Numbered from the stretch's first letter, positions 47,271 through 56,806 are shown. The stretch is DNA of 62,001 nucleotides from an uncultured Flavobacteriaceae bacterium (GCA_913045325.1 CAJWPZ010000008.1:1-62001); one strand, 5' to 3'. The notes: generated from the sequence alone by a model not told the origin. Translations and numbers: made by a program.

Positions 47271-47984
47271 ATGAAAAACAAGAAAGGAAACCTATACCTT
47301 ATACCCTGTACCCTTGGAGAAACCCCACCTCTAGAAGTACTCCCTCTTTTGGTAAAAAAAGCAGTAGAAAACATAGATTACTATATTGTTGAGCATGAAA
47401 AAAGTGCTCGTAGATTCATAAAAGCAGTAGCGAGCAAAAAATCACAAAACAGCCTACATATTGAAGAAATAAACAAATTCACTAATCTTGAAGATATTCC
47501 TCAAATGCTAGACCCTTGTCTTAAAGGGCTAGATGTTGGAGTCATCTCTGATGCTGGATGTCCTGGCATTGCAGACCCTGGAGCAGCAGTAGTGGCACAC
47601 GCGCACAAAAACGGAATTAAAGTAGTACCCCTAGTTGGGCCCTCCTCTATACTACTGGCAATGATGGGGAGTGGATTTAACGGCCAAAATTTTGCTTTTA
47701 ATGGCTATCTACCTATAGACAAAGCAGAACGTAAGGCAAAGATAAAACAACTAGAAAAGAGATCTATTCAAGAAAATCAAAGTCAATTGTTTATAGAAAC
47801 TCCTTACAGAAACAATCAAATGCTAGAGAGCTTGACAACTACTTTGCAAAAAAATACAGAAATTTGTGTAGCCTGTGACATTACACTCTCAACAGAGTTT
47901 ATTACAACGGCACCTGCACAGCACTGGAAAAGAATTAAAGTAGATCTACATAAAAGACCCACCTTATTTATAATACAAGGTTAA
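47271..47984 (+). CDS. RsmI-like SAM-dependent methyltransferase (tetrapyrrole methylase fold)
   Basis: The 237-residue protein has the methylase start GNLYLIPCTLGETPPLEVLP and the SAM-binding region VGVISDAGCPGIADPGAAVVAHAHKNG. VVPLVGPSSILLAMMGSGF and the C-terminal LFIETPYRNNQML follow. It resembles RsmI, which methylates the ribose of C1402 in 16S rRNA, but the spacing in the N-terminal part differs from classical RsmI. Bacteroidota often carry such a second short paralogue, so I do not assign the symbol. The preceding gene ends 39 bp upstream and the following gene is convergent. Confidence 0.85.
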   Translation: MKNKKGNLYLIPCTLGETPPLEVLPLLVKKAVENIDYYIVEHEKSARRFIKAVASKKSQNSLHIEEINKFTNLEDIPQMLDPCLKGLDVGVISDAGCPGIADPGAAVVAHAHKNGIKVVPLVGPSSILLAMMGSGFNGQNFAFNGYLPIDKAERKAKIKQLEKRSIQENQSQLFIETPYRNNQMLESLTTTLQKNTEICVACDITLSTEFITTAPAQHWKRIKVDLHKRPTLFIIQG

Positions 47985-47996
47985 AATAAGTATAGA

Positions 47997-48650
47997 CTAG
48001 ACAGCCTTTGCTTTAATATCTGGGGCTACACTTGAGGTATCATATCCAGAAAACTTCTTTAGATAGGTTTGTATAGTGGTTCCAAAGGCATCTTTAAAGA
48101 AAAAATCTCCATCACTTCTAAGGTATTTTTTTACATTACCGGCCCCAGCAAGATGAGCGGCTGCTAAAATACCAGACTCAGTAACAAGCACATTGTTGAT
48201 TTTGGTCCCTACAAATCGTTTGATATCTCTGCGTAAAATCCATTTATTGCGTGAGGTATAGGCAACAAATGCTTTTTCTTGCAAGGCAGCACTAGTAATA
48301 AAGATAGTTGTATTGTTTACACCAATTAGAGAAAGAGTTGTTGCAGCAAATTGATATTTACCTAGATACCCATAGGTATTAACACTAGCGTAATTACCTG
48401 TAGATTCATTAAAACCAAGGGCTTCTTTAAAACCAATAAATGATTTTCCTAAAAATATATTGAAAACAGGTGTGGTTGGTAATAAAGAAATTTGGAGGGT
48501 TTCTTTTTTTGTAGGTACATGATATAGGTATGCCTTTTCTGAAATTTTATAATGAGAAAGGTCTATAATAGCTTCCTTTTTAGAAAATCCTGAGACAGAA
48601 AACACTGTAACTGATAGCAATACACTAGCTATTAGGATGCTTTTTTTCAT
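47997..48650 (-). CDS. Exported lysozyme-like protein
   Basis: The start is set at ATG 48650 (MKKSILIASVLL), giving a clean signal peptide; an upstream start at 48704 would add 18 residues. The mature 217-residue protein contains FKEALGFNESTGNYASVN and YGYLGKYQF, a pattern like the catalytic region of lysozyme-superfamily transglycosylases. Candidate catalytic glutamates are E76 or E82. LAAAHLAGAGNVKKYL also fits that fold. No LysM or other wall-binding domain is present. A peptidoglycan-cleaving role in the periplasm is a fair inference, with activity unproven. It is convergent with the RsmI-like gene and not followed by a clear terminator. Confidence 0.7.
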   Translation of the reverse strand: MKKSILIASVLLSVTVFSVSGFSKKEAIIDLSHYKISEKAYLYHVPTKKETLQISLLPTTPVFNIFLGKSFIGFKEALGFNESTGNYASVNTYGYLGKYQFAATTLSLIGVNNTTIFITSAALQEKAFVAYTSRNKWILRRDIKRFVGTKINNVLVTESGILAAAHLAGAGNVKKYLRSDGDFFFKDAFGTTIQTYLKKFSGYDTSSVAPDIKAKAV

Positions 48651-48884
48651 AGGTAAATAAAATTGCTGTGAGAAAAAAATTCTCACAAAATTTAGGGGCT
48701 GCAAACATATAACAAATTATTTAATACTCAAAACCAAGAAAAACCACAATTCAAGTCAAAGCTCAGGCGTTATACAATACAAACCTTACGGATCAGAAAC
48801 CAAAAAGCAACCAAACATAAAAAAGTAGAAAAATCTTATATCCTATAAATACATTACATTTAAACAGTTTTGTACCTTAGCCCT

Positions 48885-49772
48885 ATGCTTTCAATTTTAA
48901 TACCTACATACAATTACAATACCTTGTTGCTAGTAAAAACACTGCAAAGGCAAGCTATAAAGAGTAAGGTCTGCTTTGAGATAGTAGTATTGGATGATGC
49001 ATCTAGTGACAGACAAAGCAGCACTGAAAACAAAAAAATTAACACCCTTGAACATTGCACTTATATAGAGAGTGAAAAAAACCTTGGCAGAACAGCCACC
49101 AGAAATATATTGGCACATAAAGCAAAATTTAACTGGTTGCTTTTTTTAGATGCAGATGTAATTCCTTTAAACCATGACTACATTGAGACATATGTAAAAG
49201 AGTTAAACAACAAACACGATGTTATAAGTGGCGGAATTGTGTATGAGACCCAAAGACCAACTCAAAACCAATTGCTTAGATGGGTGTATGGCAAAACAAG
49301 AGAATCAAAAAGTGCCAAGGCAAGAAATAAAAAACCATACAACATAATATCTGCTAATTTACTGATTGCTAAAGAACTATTTTTAAGAGCAAATAACTTT
49401 GAAACTAACCACTATGGCCTTGATATATATTTCTCATACAAAATAAGAGAATTGAAGGCCAAAGTACTACATATAGAAAATCCAACAATCCATTTAGGTC
49501 TGGAGAGCACTTCTATATTTATAGAAAAGTCTTTACGTGCAATACAAACAACATATACCCTTGAAAAAGATAATAAAATAGACATCTCTTCCCGGGCGCT
49601 GCAAATAAAATACAAGCAATTAAATAGCACAGGGGCAACAAAATTGTTTATTTTTATGTGTAATGGCTTTGAGAGTATTTTCCTTAAAAATTTAAAATCA
49701 AGGCACCCTTCTATATTTTTGTTTGATCTATATAAACTATGTTTTTACTGTAAACTAAAGAAAAATGCCTAG
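48885..49772 (+). CDS. Family 2 glycosyltransferase (glycan cluster, first gene)
   Basis: The start is set at ATG 48885 (MLSILIPTYNYNTLLL), the usual GT2 start; an in-frame start at 48870 would add five residues. The 295-residue enzyme has IVVLDDASSD near residue 40, NLGRTATRN, the DxD motif FLDADVIPL near 90, and a HYGLDIYFSYKI acceptor-side region around 180. The C-terminal third is basic and not recognised. It opens the surface-glycan cluster and overlaps the next glycosyltransferase by 8 bases, so the two are coupled. Donor and acceptor are unknown. Confidence 0.88.
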   Translation: MLSILIPTYNYNTLLLVKTLQRQAIKSKVCFEIVVLDDASSDRQSSTENKKINTLEHCTYIESEKNLGRTATRNILAHKAKFNWLLFLDADVIPLNHDYIETYVKELNNKHDVISGGIVYETQRPTQNQLLRWVYGKTRESKSAKARNKKPYNIISANLLIAKELFLRANNFETNHYGLDIYFSYKIRELKAKVLHIENPTIHLGLESTSIFIEKSLRAIQTTYTLEKDNKIDISSRALQIKYKQLNSTGATKLFIFMCNGFESIFLKNLKSRHPSIFLFDLYKLCFYCKLKKNA

Positions 49773-50697
49773 ATTTTCAGTAATCATACCAGTATATAAC
49801 AAAGAAAAATACCTTTCTAAAACCATAGAAAGTGTGCTTCAACAAAGCTTTCTAGACTTTGAGATTATCATAATTAATGATGGGGCTACAGATAGCAGCG
49901 AGAAGATCATAGAAGGATTTAAAGACCCTAGAATACAATATATAAAACAAGAAAACCAAGGAGTTTCTGCAGCCAGAAACGCGGGTATAAAGGCAGCAAA
50001 TACAAATTACATTGCACTATTAGATGCAGATGACATATGGAAAGAAAACTATCTTGAGCAAATAAACACTCTTATTGAAGGCTATCCAAAACAACATGTA
50101 TTTGCGGCAGTTTGCGCTATAGAATCTAGAGGCTCCATATATAATCCTAGCTATAGCCTAGCTAAACTATCTCCAAATAACAGCTATGTGGTATCTTACT
50201 TTACGGCAAGTTATATAAACACAATTCTTACCAGTAGTAGTACTGTTTTACATAAAAGTGTTTTTCAAACAATTGGATACTACAACACAATGCTGCGCAG
50301 TGGAGAAGACACAGATTTATGGATTAGAGTTGGCTTAGACTATAAAGTAGTTTTTTTGAATACACCACTGGCAACCTACCGCTTTGAAGCATCAAGTTTG
50401 TCAAACGCTCCAAAACAAGTAAAAAGCACACTAGATTTAGATTGTTATGAAAAACATATTGCAAGCCATAAGGGACTTAAAAAATTCTTAGACCTCAACA
50501 GGTATTCACTAGCCCTGCATGCAAAAATAGCAGGAAACAAAAGGGATTATGTAAAATATAAAAAAGGGATAGATTTTAAAAATATCAACAAAAAACAACG
50601 CTTTTTAGTAAGCCTACCTAGGCTTGTTTTAATGGGTCTTAGAGCCGCAAAAGGCGTTTTAGAAAAAATAGGGCTTCAATTAAGCACCTACAAATGA
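49765..50697 (+). CDS. Family 2 glycosyltransferase
   Basis: The 310-residue enzyme has a classical GT2 domain: FSVIIPVYNKEKYLSKTIES, IIINDGATDSSEKII, QGVSAARNAGIKAA, the DxD motif ALLDADDIWKENYL near residue 95, and the RSGEDTDLWIRVGL acceptor motif around 180. It forms an overlapping pair with the upstream glycosyltransferase. Its 3' end overlaps the 3' end of the convergent qdtA-like gene by 18 bases, a tight convergent junction without a terminator. The sugar specificity is not readable. Confidence 0.9.
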   Translation: MPRFSVIIPVYNKEKYLSKTIESVLQQSFLDFEIIIINDGATDSSEKIIEGFKDPRIQYIKQENQGVSAARNAGIKAANTNYIALLDADDIWKENYLEQINTLIEGYPKQHVFAAVCAIESRGSIYNPSYSLAKLSPNNSYVVSYFTASYINTILTSSSTVLHKSVFQTIGYYNTMLRSGEDTDLWIRVGLDYKVVFLNTPLATYRFEASSLSNAPKQVKSTLDLDCYEKHIASHKGLKKFLDLNRYSLALHAKIAGNKRDYVKYKKGIDFKNINKKQRFLVSLPRLVLMGLRAAKGVLEKIGLQLSTYK

Positions 50698-51099
50698 TGT
50701 GAAAGTATCATAATCACGGATGTAATCTTCTTCCTGATACTCCTCACTTACTAAAGATAAACAAACAGCTCCCGCAGAAAAATTTTCTAACTCCCGCCAA
50801 ACTCCGCTAGGTATTAAAAGGCCTTTATTTGGTCTATTTAAGGTGATTGTTCTTCTGTTTTTGCCATTATCTAACACCACATCAAAACTACCGCTAAGGG
50901 CTATTAAAAATTGCTTTAACTCTTTGTGCGCATGCCCTCCTCTACTACTATCACTAGGCACATCATACAAATAGTATACCCTCTTTATTTTAAAAGGCAA
51001 CACATCCTTTTCTATAACAGAGAGATTTCCGCGACCATCGGGATCACTTATTTTAGGTATTTCTTGTAATGATATGTTTTCTAAATTAACGTATGACAT
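50680..51099 (-). CDS. QdtA/FdtA-type sugar 3,4-ketoisomerase (cupin)
   Basis: The 139-residue cupin has ISDPDGRGNLSVIEKD, IKRVYYLYDVPSDSSRGGHAHKEL, QFLIALSGSFDVVLDNG and LLIPSGVWRELENFS. These match the dTDP-4-keto-6-deoxyglucose 3,4-ketoisomerases FdtA and QdtA. The RGGHAHK histidines are the conserved active-site pair. The product would be a 3-keto sugar for the aminotransferase at 54691, leading to 3-amino-3,6-dideoxy-hexose. Which epimer (galacto or gluco) cannot be told from sequence. The gene overlaps the upstream glycosyltransferase gene by 14 bases. Confidence 0.9.
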   Translation of the reverse strand: MSYVNLENISLQEIPKISDPDGRGNLSVIEKDVLPFKIKRVYYLYDVPSDSSRGGHAHKELKQFLIALSGSFDVVLDNGKNRRTITLNRPNKGLLIPSGVWRELENFSAGAVCLSLVSEEYQEEDYIRDYDTFTSFVGA

Positions 51100-52198
51100 G
51101 GTGTAGTAATTGATTCCACTTCTGAGAAATTTCCTGCATAGAAAATTGTAGTACAGAGCCTTGGGTTTGGGATTTTAATTTCAAATATAATACTTCGTCT
51201 CTACAAATTACGCCAAGGGCATCAGCAAATTTGGCTATGTTTCTCTCTTTAAGCAAGAGTCCATTGTGATTGTCTTGCATGATCTCTGATGGACCCGAGA
51301 CAATATCTAGAGATACCACCGGGACTCCAAGGGATAAAGATTCTACAAGTACCATAGGGAATCCTTCATACTTGCTAGTAAGTGTAACACATCTAGCATT
51401 TTTTATAATACCAAAAGGCTCTTTTGTAAAGGGTAAAAAAACAATTTGGGTGTTACAAGGCATACTTGTAGCAAGATCCTGCAACATTTTTTTGTCTGGC
51501 CCATCACCCATAATTACTAAAAAGACTCCATCTCTCCAGAGCTCAGAAGCGTTAAAAGAGTGTATTAAAAAAGAATAATCTTTAATCCCGTCATGCAATC
51601 TTCCGTAGCTAAGTACATACTTGTCAAAGGGTAAGGTGTTTTGAGTAGATGTTTGCTGCCAGGCAGGATCATAAGCATTATGAATTGTATGGCAGTTGTT
51701 AACTCCACTAGTCTTAGCTATATGCTGCTCTATGTATTTAGACACTGTTACAGTAGCTAATGTATTGTTATAAATAGCGGCCATTTTTAAGACCTTATTG
51801 GTGAAATATTCCTGTTTGTTGGAGCTATGCACAACGTAAACAGTACTAAGATTTTTATAGATATAGGTAGCGTAAAATAACTCTCTAAAAAATTCGTTTT
51901 TTGGTCTGTGGTCAATCACAACATCAAATGCTTGAGATTTTAAATATTTGCGTAATTTATTGAACCGAGTAAGCCTTGCAAGAAAGTGGTCTTTCTTAGG
52001 TTTTAAGGCTCCTAAATTAAAGAGTGTTCCAGAGTATTTAAAATCAATTTCGTTGTTTAAAACAACGATATGAACCTGGTGGCCGTCACTAGAAAGCATC
52101 TGGGAAAGCATCGCTACAGAACGCTCTGCTCCACCTTTTGCCAAGGAAATAGAAACCAGACAAATTTTAAATTTCTTTTTATGCGCTGTTTGCGTCAT
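51086..52198 (-). CDS. Family 4 glycosyltransferase
   Basis: The start is set at ATG 52198, with a TTG just before as the alternative. The 370-residue GT-B enzyme has the glycine-rich acceptor-side loop VSISLAKGGAERSVAML near the N-terminus, YVVHSSNKQEYF in the middle and the donor-domain motif SYGRLHDGIKDYSFLIHSF. The signature FPLTSKYEGFPMVLVESLSLGVPVVSLD is seen as VTLTSKYEGFPMVLVES and LGVPVVSLDIVSGP. The glutamates bind the nucleotide sugar. It overlaps the ketoisomerase gene, so both form a two-gene minus-strand unit between plus-strand glycosyltransferase genes. Confidence 0.92.
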   Translation of the reverse strand: MTQTAHKKKFKICLVSISLAKGGAERSVAMLSQMLSSDGHQVHIVVLNNEIDFKYSGTLFNLGALKPKKDHFLARLTRFNKLRKYLKSQAFDVVIDHRPKNEFFRELFYATYIYKNLSTVYVVHSSNKQEYFTNKVLKMAAIYNNTLATVTVSKYIEQHIAKTSGVNNCHTIHNAYDPAWQQTSTQNTLPFDKYVLSYGRLHDGIKDYSFLIHSFNASELWRDGVFLVIMGDGPDKKMLQDLATSMPCNTQIVFLPFTKEPFGIIKNARCVTLTSKYEGFPMVLVESLSLGVPVVSLDIVSGPSEIMQDNHNGLLLKERNIAKFADALGVICRDEVLYLKLKSQTQGSVLQFSMQEISQKWNQLLHHVIR

Positions 52199-52216
52199 CA
52201 ATTAATGTTATTTTTG
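52189..52216 (+). promoter_or_regulatory. Candidate promoter for the 52248 glycosyltransferase
   Basis: TTTG at 52189-52192 and TATTTTTG at 52209-52216, separated by 16 bases, resemble the -33/-7 pair. The leader to the ATG at 52248 would be about 25-30 bases. It overlaps the start of the divergent glycosyltransferase gene. Confidence 0.45.
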
Positions 52217-52247
52217 ATGCATACCTAAACCCAAAGATACCATAAAT

Positions 52248-53390
52248 ATGAAGATCCTTCTCGTTGGTGAATATAGCAGATTGCACAATTCTTTGCAAGA
52301 AGGACTCCGCGCTTTGGGCCATCAGGTTATCGTTATTTCAACGGGAGATTCCTTTAAAAAGTATCCTAGTGATATTTTAATACACAGGAGATTTGATACA
52401 GGGTTGGCTCGAAAAATAAAAATAGCAATCTACTTACTATTTAAGTATGATATCACCTCTTGGTCTATGACCAAGCAGTTTTTTAAAAACGCATCATCCC
52501 TGCAAGGGTTTGATGTGGTACAACTTATAAATGAAAGCCCTTTTGGAGCCACTGTTACAGACGAAATAAAAATGATTTCGTTTTTAAAACAAAACAATAA
52601 AAAATTATTTTTACTGAGTTGCGGCACAGACTACTTGAGTGTAAAACATCAATTAAGCGATGTAAACCCCTACTCTATCCTAAGTAATTACAAAGATGGT
52701 AAGGTGTCAAAAATAGAATTCAAGAGTATTTTAAAATACGCTACGCCCCCTTTTAAAAAACTACACCAATATGTTTTTAAAAACATAGACGGGGTCATAG
52801 CTAGTGATTATGATTACCATATGCCACTTGTGGGAAATAGTAAGTACCTAGGTTTGATACCAAACCCAATTAACTCCTCAAAACTTAGTGTTTGTGATGT
52901 ATACACAAAGGGTCCTATTGTTATATTTATGGGTGTAAACAGGACAAATCACCACAGTAAAGGGATATCTTACTTTGAGGAGGCTCTAGCTATTATTCAA
53001 CAAAAATTTCCTAAGCAGGTGCACATAGAAATTGTTGAAAATTTGCCTTACGGGCAGTACATAGAAAAATACAACAATGCCCACATCATTTTAGACCAAG
53101 TATTTGCCTATGACCAAGGCTACAATGCATTAGAGGCTATGGGTAAAGCAAAAGTAGTATTTACAGGTGCAGAGTCTGGTTTTATGGAACACTACAAGCT
53201 AGATAGTCCTGTTGCCATTAATGCACTGCCAAAAGTAGACAGTTTGGTTGTTGCCTTAGAAGAACTAATCAAAAACCCAGAAAAAATTAAAGAAATTGGT
53301 TTGGCTGCTCAAGATTTTATAACAAAATATCACGACTATAAAAAAGTAGCACAACAATATCTGGATTCTTGGAACGTATCTAGGATATAG
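52248..53390 (+). CDS. GT-B glycosyltransferase-like protein
   Basis: The 380-residue protein starts MKILLVGEYSRLHNSLQEGLRALGHQVIVIS, a typical GT-B N-domain. Its C-domain has GPIVIFMGVNRTNHHSKGISYFEEAL, VHIEIVENLPYGQYIEKYNNAHIILDQVFAYDQGYNALEAMGKAKVVF in consecutive stretches, and a closing ALEELIKNPEKIKEIG helix. The E in ALEAMG corresponds to the nucleotide-sugar-binding glutamate of GT4 enzymes. It is a monocistronic plus-strand gene flanked by minus-strand genes and overlaps the flippase gene 3' end by 11 bases. Sugar specificity is unknown. Confidence 0.85.
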   Translation: MKILLVGEYSRLHNSLQEGLRALGHQVIVISTGDSFKKYPSDILIHRRFDTGLARKIKIAIYLLFKYDITSWSMTKQFFKNASSLQGFDVVQLINESPFGATVTDEIKMISFLKQNNKKLFLLSCGTDYLSVKHQLSDVNPYSILSNYKDGKVSKIEFKSILKYATPPFKKLHQYVFKNIDGVIASDYDYHMPLVGNSKYLGLIPNPINSSKLSVCDVYTKGPIVIFMGVNRTNHHSKGISYFEEALAIIQQKFPKQVHIEIVENLPYGQYIEKYNNAHIILDQVFAYDQGYNALEAMGKAKVVFTGAESGFMEHYKLDSPVAINALPKVDSLVVALEELIKNPEKIKEIGLAAQDFITKYHDYKKVAQQYLDSWNVSRI

Positions 53391-54690
53391 AAGTAGTATC
53401 TACTTGAGGCGTCTTTTGATTGTTAAAATAACGCCATACCAAGAAAACTACCACTATAAAGTAGATGATATACCTTAAAAAGTGAGCCATTACAATACCT
53501 TCTAACCCATAGTGAGCCACCAGATAATTGGCAAAACCATAAAATAGCCCTAGAGATAATAGCTCAGAGAAGATAAAATTACGTACCATTTTTTTAGCTA
53601 AAAACTGATGCGCCAAAACCAGAGAAGCTAGTCTAATAAAGTCTCCAAGTAATTGCCATTTAAATAGTGGTAACATCTCATCTAATCCAGGATACAACAG
53701 CTGTACAATAATAGATTTACCAAAAAACACAACCAACATCCCTAGACCAAAAATAGGTAACAGGGTTTTGTATATGCTATAAACTTCACTTTTAAAGGCG
53801 TTACCTGTATAGATTCCTGCAAATTTAGGCAAGACATACAAAGAGAATAAAGAACCAGAAAAGACCATGTAATTTCTTGAAATAAAGGTGATGTTTGTCC
53901 AGACACCAGCATCTCTCTCAGACATCTTTTCTGCAAGCATAGATCTTATATCAATTTCAACAAAATGCAATAAAATAGTTGCCACAAAAGACATGAGAGT
54001 GAAAGCCAATAAATTTTTTAAAAACGGAGTTTGAAATTTTAACTTAGAGAACTGTACATACTGGTTAAGCAGCTTATAAAAAATAACCGCAACTACAGCC
54101 ACTTGTATTGCTGGCGCCAATGCAATAGCAATTAAAACTCCAGAAAGATTGTATTGATATAGACATACTACCAAAAGAGCTATACTAAGGAGGTAGCTAA
54201 TGAGCTCTATTTTAGCAAATTTTTTATATTCAGACAAGCCATTTACAACACCGCTAAAAACACGTTGCACAGCAATACTTGGGGCGGCCAGAGCAACAAA
54301 CCGTATCACAAAACTATAATCTACACTATCTGTAAAAAGATAGTTACTTATTGGGCTTGCAAAGATAAAAAGCACCACACTTGACAGTAGTGTACCCACC
54401 ACCATAAACACAAAAGTGGTAGAAAAAAGTTGTTGCAATTTGGGCTTATCATCCTTATACTCAGACAAGTATTTTACCACACCATTAAACACCCCAAAAG
54501 AAGTGAGAGAAGTCAGTAGTTGGGTAAGACTTCTTAATTGTCCTATTTTAAAGAGTCCTTCTGCGCCCACTAGATCAAAAAGCAAGCGCTGTACAACTGC
54601 AGAGACCAATAACCTAATAGACACCACTACGGCATTCAAAGAGGTCATCTTTAACAGTAAATTACTTTTAATAAAGTCTGGAATCTTCAA
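53380..54690 (-). CDS. O-antigen translocase, WzxE-like flippase
   Basis: The 436-residue membrane protein has about 12 to 14 hydrophobic helices of the MATE/Wzx type. Its N-terminal part (RLLVSAVVQRLLFDLVGAEGLFKIGQLRSL and FGVFNGVVKYLSEY) resembles Escherichia coli WzxE, the flippase for lipid-linked enterobacterial common antigen units. The start is TTG at 54690, directly touching the aminotransferase stop (TAA then TTG). The gene order acyltransferase, aminotransferase, flippase recalls wecD-wecE-wzxE. It probably moves an undecaprenyl-linked oligosaccharide across the inner membrane. Confidence 0.88.
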   Translation of the reverse strand: MKIPDFIKSNLLLKMTSLNAVVVSIRLLVSAVVQRLLFDLVGAEGLFKIGQLRSLTQLLTSLTSFGVFNGVVKYLSEYKDDKPKLQQLFSTTFVFMVVGTLLSSVVLFIFASPISNYLFTDSVDYSFVIRFVALAAPSIAVQRVFSGVVNGLSEYKKFAKIELISYLLSIALLVVCLYQYNLSGVLIAIALAPAIQVAVVAVIFYKLLNQYVQFSKLKFQTPFLKNLLAFTLMSFVATILLHFVEIDIRSMLAEKMSERDAGVWTNITFISRNYMVFSGSLFSLYVLPKFAGIYTGNAFKSEVYSIYKTLLPIFGLGMLVVFFGKSIIVQLLYPGLDEMLPLFKWQLLGDFIRLASLVLAHQFLAKKMVRNFIFSELLSLGLFYGFANYLVAHYGLEGIVMAHFLRYIIYFIVVVFLVWRYFNNQKTPQVDTTSIS

Positions 54691-55791
54691 TTAATAGGCG
54701 TTTACAACGTTAATTACTTTTTCAATTTGCGCTTGAGTCATCACTGGGCTCATGGGTAAACTAATTACTTGTTGGTGTATTTTTTCTGAAACAGGAAATT
54801 GTAAGGTGGCAAACTCTTTTAGAGCCTGTTGATGGTGGGGCGGTATTGGGTAATGAATTAAAGTACCAATTCCCTTATTTTTAAGATAGTCTTGAAAATG
54901 GTCTCTGGTGGCTACTTGGACCACAAACAAATGAAACACATGGTTTTTTGATCCATCATAAGCCGGTAATACAACTTTTGGATTGGCAATGCCTTTTATA
55001 TATGCCCTTGCAATATCTCTTCTCTCTGAGTTATCTGAGTCTAAAACAGGTAGTTTAACAGACAAAAAACTGGCTTGTATCTCGTCTAGTCTAGAGTTTA
55101 CTCCAAGAAATTCATTAACATATTTTGATGAAGAACCGTAATTACGAAGTTTTTTTATGGCTGTTGCCAAGCTAGCATCACTAGTTGTAACAGCTCCTGC
55201 ATCACCCAGAGCTCCTAGGTTTTTGGTTGGATAAAAACTAAACCCTGCTGCATGACCAAGATTTCCTGCACGTTTGCCGTTGGTATGAGTTGCACCATGG
55301 GCTTGCGCCGCATCTTCAATTATTAATAAATCATGACTCTTACTAATACTGTAAATGGCTTCCATAGGCGCAATTTGTCCATACAGATGCACTGGCATAA
55401 TAGCCTTTGTGGATGGTGAGATAGCTTGTTTTAATGCAGAAATATCAAAATTAAATGTTTGGTTTTCTACCTCAACAAGCACTGGTTTTAAACCCGCTTG
55501 TTTTATAGCTATAATTGTAGCAATGTAAGTGTTAGAAGCAACGATAACCTCATCTCCTGGCTTTAATCTATCTAGGACCTTATACCCTTCTAGAATAAGG
55601 CGTAATGCATCCAAACCGTTACCAACACCAATACAATATTGTGTTTCACAATAGTCTGCAAACCTGCTCTCAAAGGCGCTCACTTGATTCCCTAAAACGT
55701 AGTATCCACTATCTAAAAAATCTTGGAACTGATTTTTAAAGGATTTTTCAAAACGGGCGTTAATTGCGTGTATGTCTATAAATGGTATCAT
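54691..55791 (-). CDS. DegT/DnrJ/EryC1-family sugar aminotransferase (FdtB/QdtB-like)
   Basis: The 366-residue PLP enzyme has [19 protein letters not shown], a [16 protein letters not shown] pocket, [20 protein letters not shown] and the PLP lysine K190 in [18 protein letters not shown]. This last motif is the form seen in 3-amino sugar enzymes FdtB and QdtB. With the ketoisomerase at 50680 it suggests transamination of dTDP-3-keto-6-deoxyhexose to dTDP-3-amino-3,6-dideoxyhexose. Its ATG overlaps the acyltransferase stop by 4 bases (ATGA). RmlA and RmlB, needed for the precursor, are outside the window. Confidence 0.93.
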   Translation of the reverse strand: MIPFIDIHAINARFEKSFKNQFQDFLDSGYYVLGNQVSAFESRFADYCETQYCIGVGNGLDALRLILEGYKVLDRLKPGDEVIVASNTYIATIIAIKQAGLKPVLVEVENQTFNFDISALKQAISPSTKAIMPVHLYGQIAPMEAIYSISKSHDLLIIEDAAQAHGATHTNGKRAGNLGHAAGFSFYPTKNLGALGDAGAVTTSDASLATAIKKLRNYGSSSKYVNEFLGVNSRLDEIQASFLSVKLPVLDSDNSERRDIARAYIKGIANPKVVLPAYDGSKNHVFHLFVVQVATRDHFQDYLKNKGIGTLIHYPIPPHHQQALKEFATLQFPVSEKIHQQVISLPMSPVMTQAQIEKVINVVNAY

Positions 55792-56765
55792 AGTATATGC
55801 AAATCTAAGGTTTTATAGCAGCCTGTGTCTATAAGGTAGTTATCTGCCACATAGGTACGGGCTCCGCAGCTCTCTTTCCAAAAAATAAGCCCACTGTTTA
55901 AAGCCTTCCCGTTTTGCTCGCTAGAGATATTAAAATCAAAATAGCGTTTAGAGCTGTCAAAATGATTGATGATATAATCGTAGGCTAAATCTAAAGATCC
56001 AAAGGCATTCTTATCACTATTACCAGAAACATACTGCGGATGAATCGTAGTTTTGGTCAAAAACACGGTGGTTCCTGCTACAATCACATTGTCTTTATAC
56101 ACATTTACTTGTTTGATATTGTCGGGAAACTTTGCGGCAAGCATTTGTATTTCCTCAAGGCTATGAACGGGAGCTATCCCGTGCTTTTTTTGAAGATTTG
56201 GAATTAGTATCTGCTTCCAAAACCCCTCAAAATTTGTATCTACCTCAACACAAAGCCCATTTCGCTTTGCTTTATTAATACCTTCACGCCTATTTTTCTG
56301 AAATTTTATTTTATTGGGTATATCTATTACCATTAATGCATCTCTTTTAATAAGAGTAGCATTTGCCTTAAATAAAAAGTAAGACAACTCATCTGAGGGC
56401 ATTGTATTGTAAAACGTTGGTATGTTGCGAAGCTCTAAAGTAGAAATAGCATTGGTGTTTAAAAATGAAAGCAGGGCTTTAAAAGCCTCTAAGGTATACA
56501 GCAGTTTAGCGCTTTTACTCAATACTAAGCTTCCATAGGTAAGCCCCTTATGAGAGTATAGTTTATCACCAACAATGTTTGCAGGCAAAACAGCATACAG
56601 CACATCATCTTTATACACCAACAAAGAATAATCTGTAAATCTATCGCTGTGGTACTCCATAAAATCACGGGCAAACAAAAACGTAGCATTTTTTGCCCCA
56701 GCAATAAAGGTGTCCCACCCTAGGCGGTGCTGTTTTGTGTATTTTTCTACGCGATAATTAGACAT
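55788..56765 (-). CDS. GNAT/FemAB-like acyltransferase
   Basis: The 325-residue protein resembles the FemAB-like GNAT family. It has an N-terminal region with [15 protein letters not shown] and [16 protein letters not shown] and a mid linker rich in lysine ([13 protein letters not shown]). The second half carries [18 protein letters not shown], the [14 protein letters not shown] helix and a closing [13 protein letters not shown]. In known 3-amino sugar routes the N-acetyl group is added by a left-handed beta-helix or other acetyltransferase (FdtC/QdtC). Here this FemAB-type protein, overlapping the aminotransferase gene by 4 bases, is the obvious candidate. The acyl donor (acetyl-CoA or aminoacyl-tRNA) is not known. 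Confidence 0.82.
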   Translation of the reverse strand: MSNYRVEKYTKQHRLGWDTFIAGAKNATFLFARDFMEYHSDRFTDYSLLVYKDDVLYAVLPANIVGDKLYSHKGLTYGSLVLSKSAKLLYTLEAFKALLSFLNTNAISTLELRNIPTFYNTMPSDELSYFLFKANATLIKRDALMVIDIPNKIKFQKNRREGINKAKRNGLCVEVDTNFEGFWKQILIPNLQKKHGIAPVHSLEEIQMLAAKFPDNIKQVNVYKDNVIVAGTTVFLTKTTIHPQYVSGNSDKNAFGSLDLAYDYIINHFDSSKRYFDFNISSEQNGKALNSGLIFWKESCGARTYVADNYLIDTGCYKTLDLHIL

Positions 56766-56806
56766 TAATATAAATTTATTTGTGTGCTACGCCCTTAAAG
56801 GCATTG

